A stretch of 64,000 bases of DNA from Streptomyces cavernicola (lineage in GTDB: Bacteria; Actinomycetota; Actinomycetes; Streptomycetales; Streptomycetaceae): contig NZ_JASCIQ010000018.1 of assembly GCF_029968035.1 (NCBI RefSeq), positions 91,202 to 155,201 on the forward strand, given 5' to 3'. Numbering within the stretch: the stretch's first letter is position 1; every line of letters begins with the position of its first letter. Below are positions 24,353 through 32,339 of the stretch, piece by piece. Below the pieces are notes generated by a model, which did not search any database, was not told where the DNA came from, and saw only the letters and a program-made list of their open reading frames with translations. Both the position numbers and the translations under genes were made by a program.

Positions 24353-24853
24353 ATGTCCTACCCCGACCCCCGATACTTCGGCGAACACGGCGAGATCAGC
24401 GCCTCGTTCCGGCCCGCGAGCGCCGAGCCCGACTTCGTGACCAAGCCCGGCAGCACGCCCGGCGCGACCGGCTCCGCCTACCACTACCTCTCGACGACGC
24501 TGTCCACGGGCGGGGAGTACGGGCTGTACCGGGTGGACATGGGCCCCGAGACCGTCGGCCCGAGCACGCACTTCCACAAGGCGATGTCGGAGTCGTTCTT
24601 CATCCTGTCCGGCACCATGCGGCTCTTCGACGGGGAGCGCTGGATCGACGCGACCTCCGGCGACTACCTCTACGTGCCGGTGGGCGGGCTGCACGCCTTC
24701 CGCAACGAGTCCGGCGAACCCGCCTCCATGCTCATGCTGTTCGCGCCCGGCGCGCCCCGCGAGGAGTACTTCGAGGGCGTCACCGAACTCGCCGGGCTGT
24801 CCGAGCAGGAACGGGCCGAGTTCTTCGTACGCCACGACAGCTTCTTCGTCTGA
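24353..24853 (+). CDS. cupin-domain protein
   Basis: 166 residues. Motif 1 is THFHKAMSESFFILSGTMRLF, with two His and a Glu in metal-ligand spacing, and motif 2 is GDYLYVPVGGLHAFRN, with His. A C-terminal tail EYFEGVTELAGLSEQERAEFF is characteristic of a quercetinase-like actinobacterial cupin group. ATG 24353 has AAGGAGCG upstream. It lies 78 bases after the hydrolase gene and 28 before the reductase gene, so the three are probably co-transcribed and take part in one small catabolic or detoxifying route sensed by MarR. Confidence 0.82.
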   Translation: MSYPDPRYFGEHGEISASFRPASAEPDFVTKPGSTPGATGSAYHYLSTTLSTGGEYGLYRVDMGPETVGPSTHFHKAMSESFFILSGTMRLFDGERWIDATSGDYLYVPVGGLHAFRNESGEPASMLMLFAPGAPREEYFEGVTELAGLSEQERAEFFVRHDSFFV

Positions 24854-24881
24854 CACACCCCAAAAACGGAAGGGCATCCTC

Positions 24882-25778
24882 ATGCCGAAAGACACAGCTG
24901 ACCTCGCCTCCCGCGACGTGACCGTGCTCGGCCTCGGCGCCATGGGCTCGGCGATCGCGCGGAACTACCTGGAGCGCGGCTACCGCACCACGGTCTGGAA
25001 CCGCACCGCGAGCAGGGCCGAATCCCTCGTCGAGGCCGGGGCCACCGCGACCGCGACCGCCGCCGAGGCCGTGGCGGCGAGCCCCCTCGTCGTGATCTGC
25101 CTGCTCGACAGCGCCGCGGTCGACGAGGTGCTCGCCGCCGTCGAACCGGCCGTCAAGGGCAAGGTGTTGGTGAACGTCACCAGCGGCTCGGCCGGGCAGG
25201 CGCGGGCGAACGAGCGCTGGGCGCGGGCGCACGGCGCGGAGTATCTCGACGGCAAGATCATGGGCGATCCGCCGTACGTCGGCACGGAGCGCGTCCTGTT
25301 CCCGTTCAGCGGTGCGCGCGGCGCGTTCGAGGCGCACGAGCGGACGCTGCGGGAGCTGGGCTCCGTCGCGTACCACGGCGAGGACGCGGGTCTCGCCGCC
25401 GTGGAGTTCATGGCCCAGGTCGCGCTGGCCTACGAGTTGCTGATCGGCTATCTGCACGTGCTGAAGCTGGTGCGGGCCGAGGGCGTCGACGTGGTCGGGT
25501 TCACCGAGCGCTTCGCCGGCTCGCTGCCCGCTTTCCCGGCGCTGCTCGGCTCGATGGGGCAGGCCGTCAAGAGCCGGTCGTACGGGCCCGACCTCGGCTC
25601 CCTCGACGTACAGGCCGCGCTGATGGACGACCTGATCGCACACCGCGAGTCCCTCGGCGTGGAGTCCGTACGGATGCGGGAGGTCAAGGCGCTGATGGAC
25701 CGCCGGATCGCCGACGGCCACGGCGACCAGGGGTTCTCCAGCCTGTTCGAGGTGCTGGGCGGCGGCCGGGAGGCGTAG
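24882..25778 (+). CDS. imine reductase / beta-hydroxyacid dehydrogenase-like NADP enzyme
   Basis: 298 residues. The Rossmann loop is VLGLGAMGSAIAR (residues 14-26), followed by TVWNRTASRA, VVICLLDSAAVDEVL and NVTSGSAGQARA. The all-helical C-terminal domain has YHGEDAGLAAVEFMAQVALAYELL. In classical beta-hydroxyacid dehydrogenases a catalytic Lys sits at the end of the interdomain helix; the imine-reductase branch usually replaces it with Asp or Tyr, and no obvious Lys is seen here, which favours the IRED branch. ATG 24882 follows GGAAGGG. Last gene of the MarR-linked operon, ended by a strong hairpin. Confidence 0.83.
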   Translation: MPKDTADLASRDVTVLGLGAMGSAIARNYLERGYRTTVWNRTASRAESLVEAGATATATAAEAVAASPLVVICLLDSAAVDEVLAAVEPAVKGKVLVNVTSGSAGQARANERWARAHGAEYLDGKIMGDPPYVGTERVLFPFSGARGAFEAHERTLRELGSVAYHGEDAGLAAVEFMAQVALAYELLIGYLHVLKLVRAEGVDVVGFTERFAGSLPAFPALLGSMGQAVKSRSYGPDLGSLDVQAALMDDLIAHRESLGVESVRMREVKALMDRRIADGHGDQGFSSLFEVLGGGREA

Positions 25779-25795
25779 CTTCCCACCCGGGCCGG

Positions 25796-25834
25796 GCTCC
25801 CGGGCCGCCGCGTCCTCGACGGCGGCCCGGGAGC
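25796..25834. terminator. strong hairpin terminator
   Basis: GCTCCCGGGCCGCCG (25796-25810) and CGGCGGCCCGGGAGC (25820-25834) form a perfect 15-base stem with a 9-base loop, directly after the reductase stop and directly before the end of the minus-strand mutase fragment. It probably works in both directions. Confidence 0.85.
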
Positions 25835-25843
25835 GGGCGTGCT

Positions 25844-26080
25844 TCAGACGCGGGACGTGGACGCCGGGGCGCCCAGGGTCTGCTGCGTCCAGCGCACGAC
25901 CTCGGCCGTGGTCGTGCCGGGGGTGAAGAGCTCCGCCACGCCGTGTTCCTTGAGCACGTCGATGTCCGCCGCGGGCATGATGCCGCCGCCGAACAGGGCG
26001 ATGTCCGCCGCGTCGCGCTCGCGCAGGAGTTCCAGGACGCGAGGGAAGAGCGTCAGGTGGGCGCCGGAGGCGCTGAGCCG
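25844..26080 (-). pseudogene. 3' fragment of a coenzyme-B12 mutase small subunit (IcmB/MCM type)
   Basis: The minus strand from 26080 down to TGA 25844-25846 reads LSASGAHLTLFPRVLELL, ERDAADIALFGGGIMPAADI, KEHGVAELFTPGTTTAEVV. This is the C-terminal half of the B12-binding domain of isobutyryl-CoA or methylmalonyl-CoA mutase small subunits. The first half, with the DxHxxG cobalamin motif, is missing, and no start codon exists: the frame runs straight into the tetR gene region. It is a truncated remnant, so a recombination break lies near 26080-26126. Confidence 0.8.
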
Positions 26081-26126
26081 TAGGGAGCTGTCGCCGCAGT
26101 ACCGGACCCGACCCGGGGCGGACGTC

Positions 26127-26768
26127 CTACGCCGACGCCTCCTGCAGCTCCCGCACCTGCCGGCCGCCCTCGGGGTGGAAGCGGCGCAGCCTGCGCGGCG
26201 GGACGATGCCGGGGAGCAGCATCCGCCACATGAGGGTCGTCCGCTCCCCCAGGTCCCGCCGTCCGGTGAGGACCTGGGAGCTGAGCTGGAGTCCGGTCCA
26301 GCTGCCGACGATCACATTGGCGGCGCCGCCGGGATCGAGGTCCGCCCGGACATCCCCGCGCTCCTGCCCCTGGGCCAGGCACTCGCGGAAGACATCGATC
26401 CACCGTTCATAGGGCCCTGCGACGATTCCGGACTTGGCGCTCTGGTCGATGACCAGGCGGATACCTGCGCGCACCCGGACGTTGTCGACGAGTTCTCTGG
26501 CCAGCAGGTGCGTGATGTCGATGAGGGCCTGCACGCCGGCGTCGTCGATCTCGGTGATCGGCGTCCAGACGGAGAACTGCTCGTCGGCCAGCGCCTGCGC
26601 CAGCTCGTCCTTGGACGCGAAGTGGAAGTACAACGCCCCCTTCGTGACGCCGGCTTCTCTGACGATGTCGCTGAGACTCGTCCCGTGGAAGCCTTCGGCA
26701 TCGAAGGCGCGCGCCGCTCCGTCGAGAATGGCCTTGCGCGTGACTTCCGCTCGCTCCTGCCTGCCCAT
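26127..26768 (-). CDS. gamma-butyrolactone receptor-like TetR regulator (ArpA/ScbR family)
   Basis: 213 residues. The N-terminus RAEVTRKAILDGAARAFDAEGFHGTSLSDI followed by REAGVTKGALYFHFASKDELAQAL is the hallmark of the ArpA/ScbR group of TetR proteins. The C-terminal half has TWTGLQ-like SWTGLQLSSQVLTGR and WRMLLPGIVPPRRLRRF, which fits the ligand-binding domain of GBL receptors. Such proteins leave DNA when a gamma-butyrolactone binds, switching on antibiotic genes. A truncated afsA (the GBL synthase gene type) and a SARP gene follow immediately, in divergent orientation, and ARE-like sites lie in the gaps. It could instead be a pseudo-receptor; the sequence does not decide. Confidence 0.88.
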   Translation of the reverse strand: MGRQERAEVTRKAILDGAARAFDAEGFHGTSLSDIVREAGVTKGALYFHFASKDELAQALADEQFSVWTPITEIDDAGVQALIDITHLLARELVDNVRVRAGIRLVIDQSAKSGIVAGPYERWIDVFRECLAQGQERGDVRADLDPGGAANVIVGSWTGLQLSSQVLTGRRDLGERTTLMWRMLLPGIVPPRRLRRFHPEGGRQVRELQEASA

Positions 26769-26861
26769 TTCCTGCGCCTCTCTTTTCTGTGCGATGGGCG
26801 CCGTGTCGCCAAGTGAACACCGAGCGGCCGATCGCTGAAGGCATTCTCTCCGAGCCCTCGT

Positions 26862-26887
26862 AAAAAACCAACTAACTGGTATTGTTT
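26862..26887. promoter_or_regulatory. ARE-like site upstream of the GBL receptor gene
   Basis: An AT-rich stretch 94-119 bases upstream of the tetR start holds AAAAAACC, then a short centre, then GGTATTGTTTT, resembling the inverted half-sites of autoregulatory elements bound by ArpA-type receptors. The central ACCA/TGGT pair is symmetric. It probably mediates autoregulation. Confidence 0.5.
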
Positions 26888-26985
26888 TGCCTCAGCGCCA
26901 CTGCGCCTCATCGTTGCGCCAGGCCGCGCCTCAAGCTGCACAAGCTCGGCGGTCGCCCTGCTCGACTGGACTTCAGGTGGCCCTG

Positions 26986-27281
26986 ATGTGCGTTGCCCCC
27001 GTTCTCGACCTGGTGGAACCCACCACGTGCGACACACCTGAACTGTTCTCTCAGACCGTGCCGCGCACGCTCGTCCACCGCGCCGCCGTCTCCGAGGTTC
27101 TGGTGACCGGCATCCGGAAGGTGTCCGAGGACCACTTCCCCGTCGGCGCCCAGTAGCCGCGCAACCACAGCTACTACGGCCGGATCGCCGACCGCCGGCA
27201 CGACCCCATGCTGCTCAGCGAATCCATACGCCAGGCGGTCCTCGTCATCGCGCACCAGGCTTACCGAGTGCCGATCGGGTC
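26986..27281 (+). pseudogene. afsA: truncated afsA (gamma-butyrolactone synthase) remnant
   Basis: The frame reads TVPRTLVHRAAVSEVLVTGI, SEDHFPVGAQ, then a TAG at 27154-27156, then PRNHSYYGR, HDPMLLSESIRQAVLVIAHQ and YRVPIG, after which similarity stops. The intact AfsA encoded at 62214-63272 has TVPKEYVHRASHAEVFLTS, GQWPRAHTFF, ETVRQIGIFLAHSEFGIPLG at the same points. So the stop replaces a conserved Trp codon (TGG to TAG), and the second hotdog half is gone. ATG 26986 has no clear ribosome site. It sits between the receptor and SARP genes, the classic position for an afsA partner. Confidence 0.8.
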
Positions 27282-27482
27282 CTATTCTCTCCGCCCACTG
27301 GCCGGGAACTGTCCGTCCATCGCGTCCGACAGAGGGCTTCAAGATCGCCTCAGAGGCAGTTCGGGGCGATCTTGGTGGCGATCGCCCCCCTCACCGCCCC
27401 ACGAGCCCCTCTCTGTGAATCGCGTTTGACCTGCAGTTTTCAGCGATCCGGCCACCCGTCCGGCGGATCGACCCTTACACGA

Positions 27483-27512
27483 TTGACAAACGGGTCGATT
27501 GGTTTGTTTACT
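27483..27512 (+). promoter_or_regulatory. SARP promoter with embedded ARE-like palindrome
   Basis: TTGACA (27483-27488) and TTTACT (27507-27512), 18 bases apart, make a good promoter. ACAAAC (27486-27491) and GTTTGT (27502-27507) are perfect inverted half-sites 10 bases apart, so the dyad starts in the -35 box and ends at the -10 box. The AC-A-AC...G-TTTGT form fits autoregulatory elements recognised by GBL receptors. Confidence 0.7.
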
Positions 27513-27569
27513 CTGGGGGTGACACTGCGGAAGCGGCACGAATCTCGACTTCGACTGGAGTGAGCCAGC

Positions 27570-28445
27570 GTGCGATTCAATTTGCTCGGCCCATTGGAAG
27601 CATTCTCGAACGACACCCCAGTCGGACTCGGTGGATTCAATCAGCGGGCCACTGCCGGTTTTCTGCTGCTGCACGCCAATGAAGTCGTCCCGACCAGCAA
27701 ACTGATGCATGCGCTCTGGGGCTACGACTCCCCCGTCACCTCTCGGAAAATGGTGCAGAACTCCATCTCGGGGCTGCGCCGGATCCTCGACCGGCACGCG
27801 GGCCCCGAGGGACCCGTCGCCCTGACGACCTGCGCACCGGGATACCGGCTCACGGTCGCCCCGGACGGCACCGACCTCGGACGGTTCCACCGCCTCGTCG
27901 ACCGAGGGCGCGCCGAACTCGCCGCGGGACACCGGCAGTCGGGACTCAGCCGGCTGCGCGAGGCGCTCACGCTGTGGCGCGGCCCCGCCCTGGTCGACCT
28001 CACCGAGTCCGGCATCTCCTGGCCGGAGCTGACCGCGATCGCCGGCACCCGGCGCGCCGTCTTCGAGGACTGCGCGAAGGAATCGCTCGACCAGGGCAAG
28101 CACTACGAAATCCTGGGAGAGCTGGAGGAGATGGCCGCCGCGGAACCGACGGGCGAGCGGATCTGCGGGCTGCTGATGCTGGCGCTCTACCGCTGCGGGC
28201 GACAGCGCGACGCCCTCTCCGCGTACCAGCGCACCCGGACCGTGCTGCGGGACGAGTTCGGGCTCGACCCGGGGCGGGAGCTGCGGGAGTTGGAGCTTGC
28301 CGTCCTCAACCAGGACCCGTCGCTGAACCTCACGCACAGCCCGAACCGCCTGCACACCATTCCCACCCCCACGGTCGTGCGGCGCTGCAGCAGGCTCAGC
28401 GCGGCCCGCGGCGCCCGACCGACCGGACGCCGACTCCACGGCTGA
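27570..28445 (+). CDS. SARP-family pathway activator
   Basis: 291 residues. The OmpR-like winged helix (MRFNLLGPLEAF, TSKLMHALWGYDSPVTSRKMVQNSISGLRRIL, APGYRLTV) spans about residues 1-95. The bacterial transcriptional-activation domain follows (DLGRFHRLVDRGRAEL, ALTLWRGPAL, RAVFEDCAKESLDQGKHYEILGELEEM, ERICGLLMLALYRCGRQRDALSAY, DEFGLDPGRELRELE). That is the typical short SARP form (ActII-ORF4/RedD size). GTG 27570 has GGAGTGAG upstream. Its promoter carries an ARE-like dyad, so it is probably switched on when the GBL receptor leaves. Which biosynthetic genes it controls is unclear; the nearest block is 4655-20574. Confidence 0.9.
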   Translation: MRFNLLGPLEAFSNDTPVGLGGFNQRATAGFLLLHANEVVPTSKLMHALWGYDSPVTSRKMVQNSISGLRRILDRHAGPEGPVALTTCAPGYRLTVAPDGTDLGRFHRLVDRGRAELAAGHRQSGLSRLREALTLWRGPALVDLTESGISWPELTAIAGTRRAVFEDCAKESLDQGKHYEILGELEEMAAAEPTGERICGLLMLALYRCGRQRDALSAYQRTRTVLRDEFGLDPGRELRELELAVLNQDPSLNLTHSPNRLHTIPTPTVVRRCSRLSAARGARPTGRRLHG

Positions 28446-28694
28446 CACCGGGGCCCGGCGGGCGGGGGCGCGGGGTGCGGGGTGCGGGGCTCCGGGTGGC
28501 GGGTGCGGGGTGCCGAGTGCGGCGTGGCGGGCTCCGGGTGCCGGGTGCCGGGTGCCGGGTAGGGGACGTCAGGCCGGAGCTCGGTGCCGCCGCGCCACCG
28601 TCAGGCCGCGGGCGTCGGCGTCAGGCGTCAGGCGTCAGACCGCGGGGTCGGGCCTCAGGCACGGGCGGCGCGCGTCAGGCCGTGGGGGTCGCCG
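28446..28694. repeat. low-complexity GGGTGCC-type repeats
   Basis: About 250 bases without a gene, made of GGGGTGCGG and CCGGGTG units and then GCGTCAG units. It separates the SARP gene from the degraded ROK gene and looks like slippage-expanded filler. Confidence 0.7.
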
Positions 28695-29217
28695 TCAGGC
28701 ACGGATGTCGTGTGCGAGCAGGACCGCACCGTCCAGGGAGGACGTGCCACCGAGTCGGGCCGGCCTGATCTGGACGGGCGGGCCTTCCGGGGCGAGCCGG
28801 CTCGGCGGCGCGCCGGGCGACCGCGTCCACGTATCCGGGCAGGCCCGCCGCGAATCCGCCGCCCACCGCGACGACTTCGGGATGCACCAGCTCGCCCAGG
28901 CCCACCGCCGCCGCGAGTGCGTCAGCGCTGTCGTGCACCGTCTGGGTCGCCCACCACTCCCCCGCCGCCCAGGCCTGCCGCAGCCGGTCGAAGCCGACCT
29001 CCGCGCCGAGCAGCCCGGCCGGCCTGCGCAGCACCGCGCGGCCCGACGCCAGCGACTGCACACAGCCGCGCCGGCCACAGTCGCACCACTCCCCCGCGCG
29101 GTGGTCGACGATCAGGTGGCCCACCTCGCAGGAGCCGCGCGCCGTGCCGGGGCAGATCCTGCCGTCCAGGACCACGCCGCCGCCGCCCGTGCCGCCCCCG
29201 GACGAAGGGCGGCGCAC
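28695..29217 (-). pseudogene. degraded ROK-family kinase gene
   Basis: The minus strand reads GGGTGGGGVVLDGRICPG, SCEVGHLIVDH, CDCGRRGCVQSLASG (the zinc-binding CxCGxxGC of ROK kinases) and PEVVAVGGGFAAGLPGYVDA. Near 28780 the frame shifts, and the true C-terminus (PPVQIRPARLGGTSSLDGA) continues one frame over to TGA at 28695-28697. The N-terminal sugar-kinase half with the first phosphate loop is missing. So this is a gene broken by truncation and a frameshift. ROK members are sugar kinases or repressors. Confidence 0.8.
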
Positions 29218-29361
29218 CCGCCCTGACCTGAGCGGTTACCGCGCGATGGGCGGGCAGTTCCCTCGCGCGTGTCGTACTGGTCGTCTGGATCAGCGCCAGA
29301 CCGCACCAGCCGCCGCGTCCCGTCCGTGCACACCAAGCCACAGAAGAGGAAGAAGCTTGTC

Positions 29362-30855
29362 GTGACTTCTCAGACCGGCCAGACCGGTAGAGCCAGCTCG
29401 CGCGGGCCGGCGCTCGCAACTCTCTGCGCGATGCAGTTGATGATCATCCTCGACGGGACGATCGTCACCGTCGCGCTGCCCACCATTCAGAAAGACCTCG
29501 GCTTCACCCAGGGCGGGCTGTCCTGGGTGGTCAGCTCCTACCTGATCGCGTTCGCCGGACTGCTGCTGCTCTCCGGGCGGCTCGGCGACCTGATCGGCAC
29601 CAAGAAGGTGTTCCTGAGCGGTCTGGTGACCTTCACCGTCGCCTCCCTGCTGTGCGGCATCGCGACCAGCCCCGAACTGCTCATCGGCGGCCGGTTCCTG
29701 CAGGGCGTGGGCGCGGCCCTGGCGTCCGCGGTGGTGCTCGGCATGATCGTCGGCCTGTACCCGGAGCCGACCGAGCAGGCCAGGGCGATGGGCATCTACA
29801 GCTTCGTCTCGGCGGGCGGCGCCTCCGTCGGCCTGATCGCGGGCGGCGTCATCACCGACACGCTCGGCTGGCACTGGGTGTTCCTGATCAACCTGCCGAT
29901 CGGCGCGGTGGCGTTGGTCGCCGGCATCAGGCTCCTCGCCGCGCAGTCCGGGCTCGGGCTCCGGGCGGGCGCCGACGCGATCGGCGCGATCCTGGTGACG
30001 GCGGGCCTCTCGCTCGGCGTGTTCACCATCTCGCAGGTCTCGGAGGACCGGTTCAGCACGTCCCAGCTGAGGATCTACGGCGCCGTCGCCGTGGTGCTGC
30101 TCGCCGCGTTCCTGGTCCGGCAGGCAAAGGCGGCGCGGCCGCTGCTCGCGCTGCGGATCTTCCGCAACCGGGAGATCTCCGGTGCCAACATCGCGGTCGT
30201 CCTGGTCTTCTCCGCGGGCTTCGGCTTCCAGTTCCTGAACGCCCTGTACATGCAGCGGGTCCTGGGCTTCGACTCGATGCAGACCGGCCTCGGCTTCCTG
30301 CCCGCGCCGCTGGTCATCGGCACGATGTCGCTGTTCTTCACGGCGAAGCTCACGGCCCGCTTCGGCACCCGCCGGGTCCTGCTGACCGGTCTGCTCTGCC
30401 TGGGCGCGGGCCTGCTCCTGCTGAGCCGCGCGCCGGTCGACGGGAACTACTGGGTGGACGTCGCGCCGACCCTCGTCATCCAGGGCTTCGGCATGGGCCT
30501 CACGGTCCCGTCGGTCATCATGCGGGCCATGTCGGGTGCGGCCCCGGAGGACGCGGGGCTGGCATCCGGCCTCAACAACACGGCACAGCAGGCGGGCGCC
30601 GCGGTCGGCCTCGCGGTGCTCGCGACGGTCGCCACCTCGCACAGCAACACGCTGCTCAGCAAGGGCACGGAGCAGGTCGAGGCCCTGCGGGACGGCTACA
30701 GCCTGGCGTTCCTGTACGCGGCCGGGTTCGTCTTCCTGGCCTGGCTCGTCACCTTCTTCGTCCTGCGGGACGCGCCGGCCGAGAACGCCTCGGAGGACGC
30801 GGCGCAGCAGGGCCGGAGCGACCAGGCGGCGGAGGCCGTCGTCTCCCCGTCCTGA
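29362..30855 (+). CDS. MFS transporter of the DHA2 (14-TMS) drug-efflux type
   Basis: 497 residues, about 14 transmembrane segments. It begins PALATLCAMQLMIILDGTIVTVALPTIQKDLGF, with the D-x-TIVNVALP-type motif of DHA2 exporters, followed by SGRLGDLIGTKKVFLSGL (motif A) and SAGGASVGLIAGGVITDTLGW (antiporter motif C). GTG 29362 has GAGGAAGAAG just upstream; a longer frame from 29269 overlaps the kinase remnant. The next gene is separated from it by a terminator. It is not adjacent to a full biosynthetic set, but SARP and GBL genes lie just upstream. Likely an efflux pump, substrate unknown. Confidence 0.9.
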   Translation: MTSQTGQTGRASSRGPALATLCAMQLMIILDGTIVTVALPTIQKDLGFTQGGLSWVVSSYLIAFAGLLLLSGRLGDLIGTKKVFLSGLVTFTVASLLCGIATSPELLIGGRFLQGVGAALASAVVLGMIVGLYPEPTEQARAMGIYSFVSAGGASVGLIAGGVITDTLGWHWVFLINLPIGAVALVAGIRLLAAQSGLGLRAGADAIGAILVTAGLSLGVFTISQVSEDRFSTSQLRIYGAVAVVLLAAFLVRQAKAARPLLALRIFRNREISGANIAVVLVFSAGFGFQFLNALYMQRVLGFDSMQTGLGFLPAPLVIGTMSLFFTAKLTARFGTRRVLLTGLLCLGAGLLLLSRAPVDGNYWVDVAPTLVIQGFGMGLTVPSVIMRAMSGAAPEDAGLASGLNNTAQQAGAAVGLAVLATVATSHSNTLLSKGTEQVEALRDGYSLAFLYAAGFVFLAWLVTFFVLRDAPAENASEDAAQQGRSDQAAEAVVSPS

Positions 30856-30868
30856 CATCGTCCCAACA

Positions 30869-30911
30869 TGCCGGAGCGCGGCCGGAGTTCGCTTCCGGCC
30901 GCGCTTCGGCA
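30869..30911 (+). terminator. hairpin terminator after the DHA2 exporter gene
   Basis: TGCCGGAGCGCGGCCGGA (30869-30886) pairs with TCCGGCCGCGCTTCGGCA (30894-30911) with one mismatch, 14 bases past the stop. Confidence 0.8.
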
Positions 30912-30978
30912 CGACCCCGTCCACGGCGGGGGTACGCGCAGTACGCACTCAACGGAGCACCGAGGAAAGGCAGTTCAC

Positions 30979-32085
30979 ATGGCGGACAGAATCCGAGTCG
31001 GCGTCGTCGGCGCGCACGCGGAGCGGGGCTGGGGGCGCGGTGTGCACCTGCCCGCCCTCGCGGCGCACGAGGACTACGAGATCACCGCGGTCGCGGGCAC
31101 CAGTGAGGAGTCGGCGCGGGCCGCCGCCGGCGTGTGGGGCGCCCGGCACGCCTTCGGCTCGGCGCAGGCCCTGATGGAGCACGACGACGTGGACCTGGTC
31201 ACCATCGCCGTCCAACTCCCGCAGCGGGACGGGCTGGTGGACGCGGCGATCGCGGCGGGCAAGCACGTGTACAGCGAGTGGCCGCTGGCGCTGGACGCGG
31301 CGACCGCGGAGCGGTTCCGCGGGGCCGCGGAGAGCGCGGGCGTGCGGCACGCGGTCGGGCTGCAGAGCAGGCACCACCCGGCGATCCGGCACCTGCGGGA
31401 CCTGCTTGCCCAGGGCGACCTGGTCGGCGAGGTGCTCTCGACGTCCCTGACCTACTCACTGTCGACGCCCGACACGTGGTCGCAGCGGTACGCGGCGCTG
31501 TTCGACCACACCAAGGGCGTCAACCACCTGGCGGTCGTCGGCGGGCACTCGCTGGACATGTACCGCTCGGTGGTCGGCGACGTCGCCGAGCTGTCGGCGA
31601 CCCTGACGACGCGGATCGGCCGGGTCACGATGGAGGAGACCGGCGAGCACATCGAGGTGACGTCACCCGACCAGATCGTGGCGGCCGGCCTCCTCCGGTC
31701 CGGCGCCGCGGTCTCCGTCCACTTCATGACGGGCGGCCCGCGCGGCGACGGCTTCCGGATCGAGGTGCACGGGCGGCAGGGCCGTCTCGTGCTGCGTTCC
31801 ACGGACGACTCGCTGGTGGGTCCGGAGTTCGTGCTCACGTACGCGGCGGCGAGCGGCGAGCCGGCCCGCGAAGTGCCGCTGCCGGACACGTACCGCCCGG
31901 CACTGCCCGGCGCCGGCTCCCCCGCGAGCAACGTCCACCAGGTCTACACGGATCTGGCCCGCGCGATCCGCACCGGTGAGCGGTCCGAGCCGGACTTCGG
32001 CACGGCGGTGGGCACGCACCGGCTGCTCGACGCGATCAAGCTGGCTGCGGCGACCGGCGAGCGGGTCACCCTGCAGCAGTGCTGA
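30979..32085 (+). CDS. Gfo/Idh/MocA-family oxidoreductase
   Basis: 368 residues. The N-terminal Rossmann fold has RVGVVGAHAERGWG (residues 5-18), VDLVTIAVQLPQRDGLV and the KHVYSEWPLAL segment (E/K-P variant: WPLAL replaces the usual KPLA, so the normal catalytic Lys of the EKP motif is absent). The C-terminal alpha/beta domain has a GGHSLDMYRSVVGD segment, which resembles the GxHxxD metal/substrate site. This subgroup is often annotated as galactose 1-dehydrogenase-like; specificity cannot be assigned. ATG 30979 has AGGAAAGG upstream. Confidence 0.83.
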   Translation: MADRIRVGVVGAHAERGWGRGVHLPALAAHEDYEITAVAGTSEESARAAAGVWGARHAFGSAQALMEHDDVDLVTIAVQLPQRDGLVDAAIAAGKHVYSEWPLALDAATAERFRGAAESAGVRHAVGLQSRHHPAIRHLRDLLAQGDLVGEVLSTSLTYSLSTPDTWSQRYAALFDHTKGVNHLAVVGGHSLDMYRSVVGDVAELSATLTTRIGRVTMEETGEHIEVTSPDQIVAAGLLRSGAAVSVHFMTGGPRGDGFRIEVHGRQGRLVLRSTDDSLVGPEFVLTYAAASGEPAREVPLPDTYRPALPGAGSPASNVHQVYTDLARAIRTGERSEPDFGTAVGTHRLLDAIKLAAATGERVTLQQC

Positions 32086-32339
32086 CACCTGCGGGCCCTG
32101 CGGGGCGACTCCGTCGTCGTCCTGCGGGCCTCGCGTGGCCCGGTTGACGTCGAACGTCAGGAGCACCACGAAGCCGGCCGAAGTTCGGCACCTCGATGAA
32201 GTACACCGGCCCGAAGGCGTAGGGCAGCACGGTCGAGAACTCACGGAGCCCCACAGGGTGTCACTACGCCAACCACCGCTCCCCGCACGCCCGTTCGGGA
32301 AACCGGGAAACCAGGGGCCCTGCTCGCGGCGTCGTCCGA

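Noticed and set aside
29290..30948. 552-residue frame antisense to the DHA2 exporter gene
   Set aside because: Charged low-complexity translation, mirror of a membrane protein.
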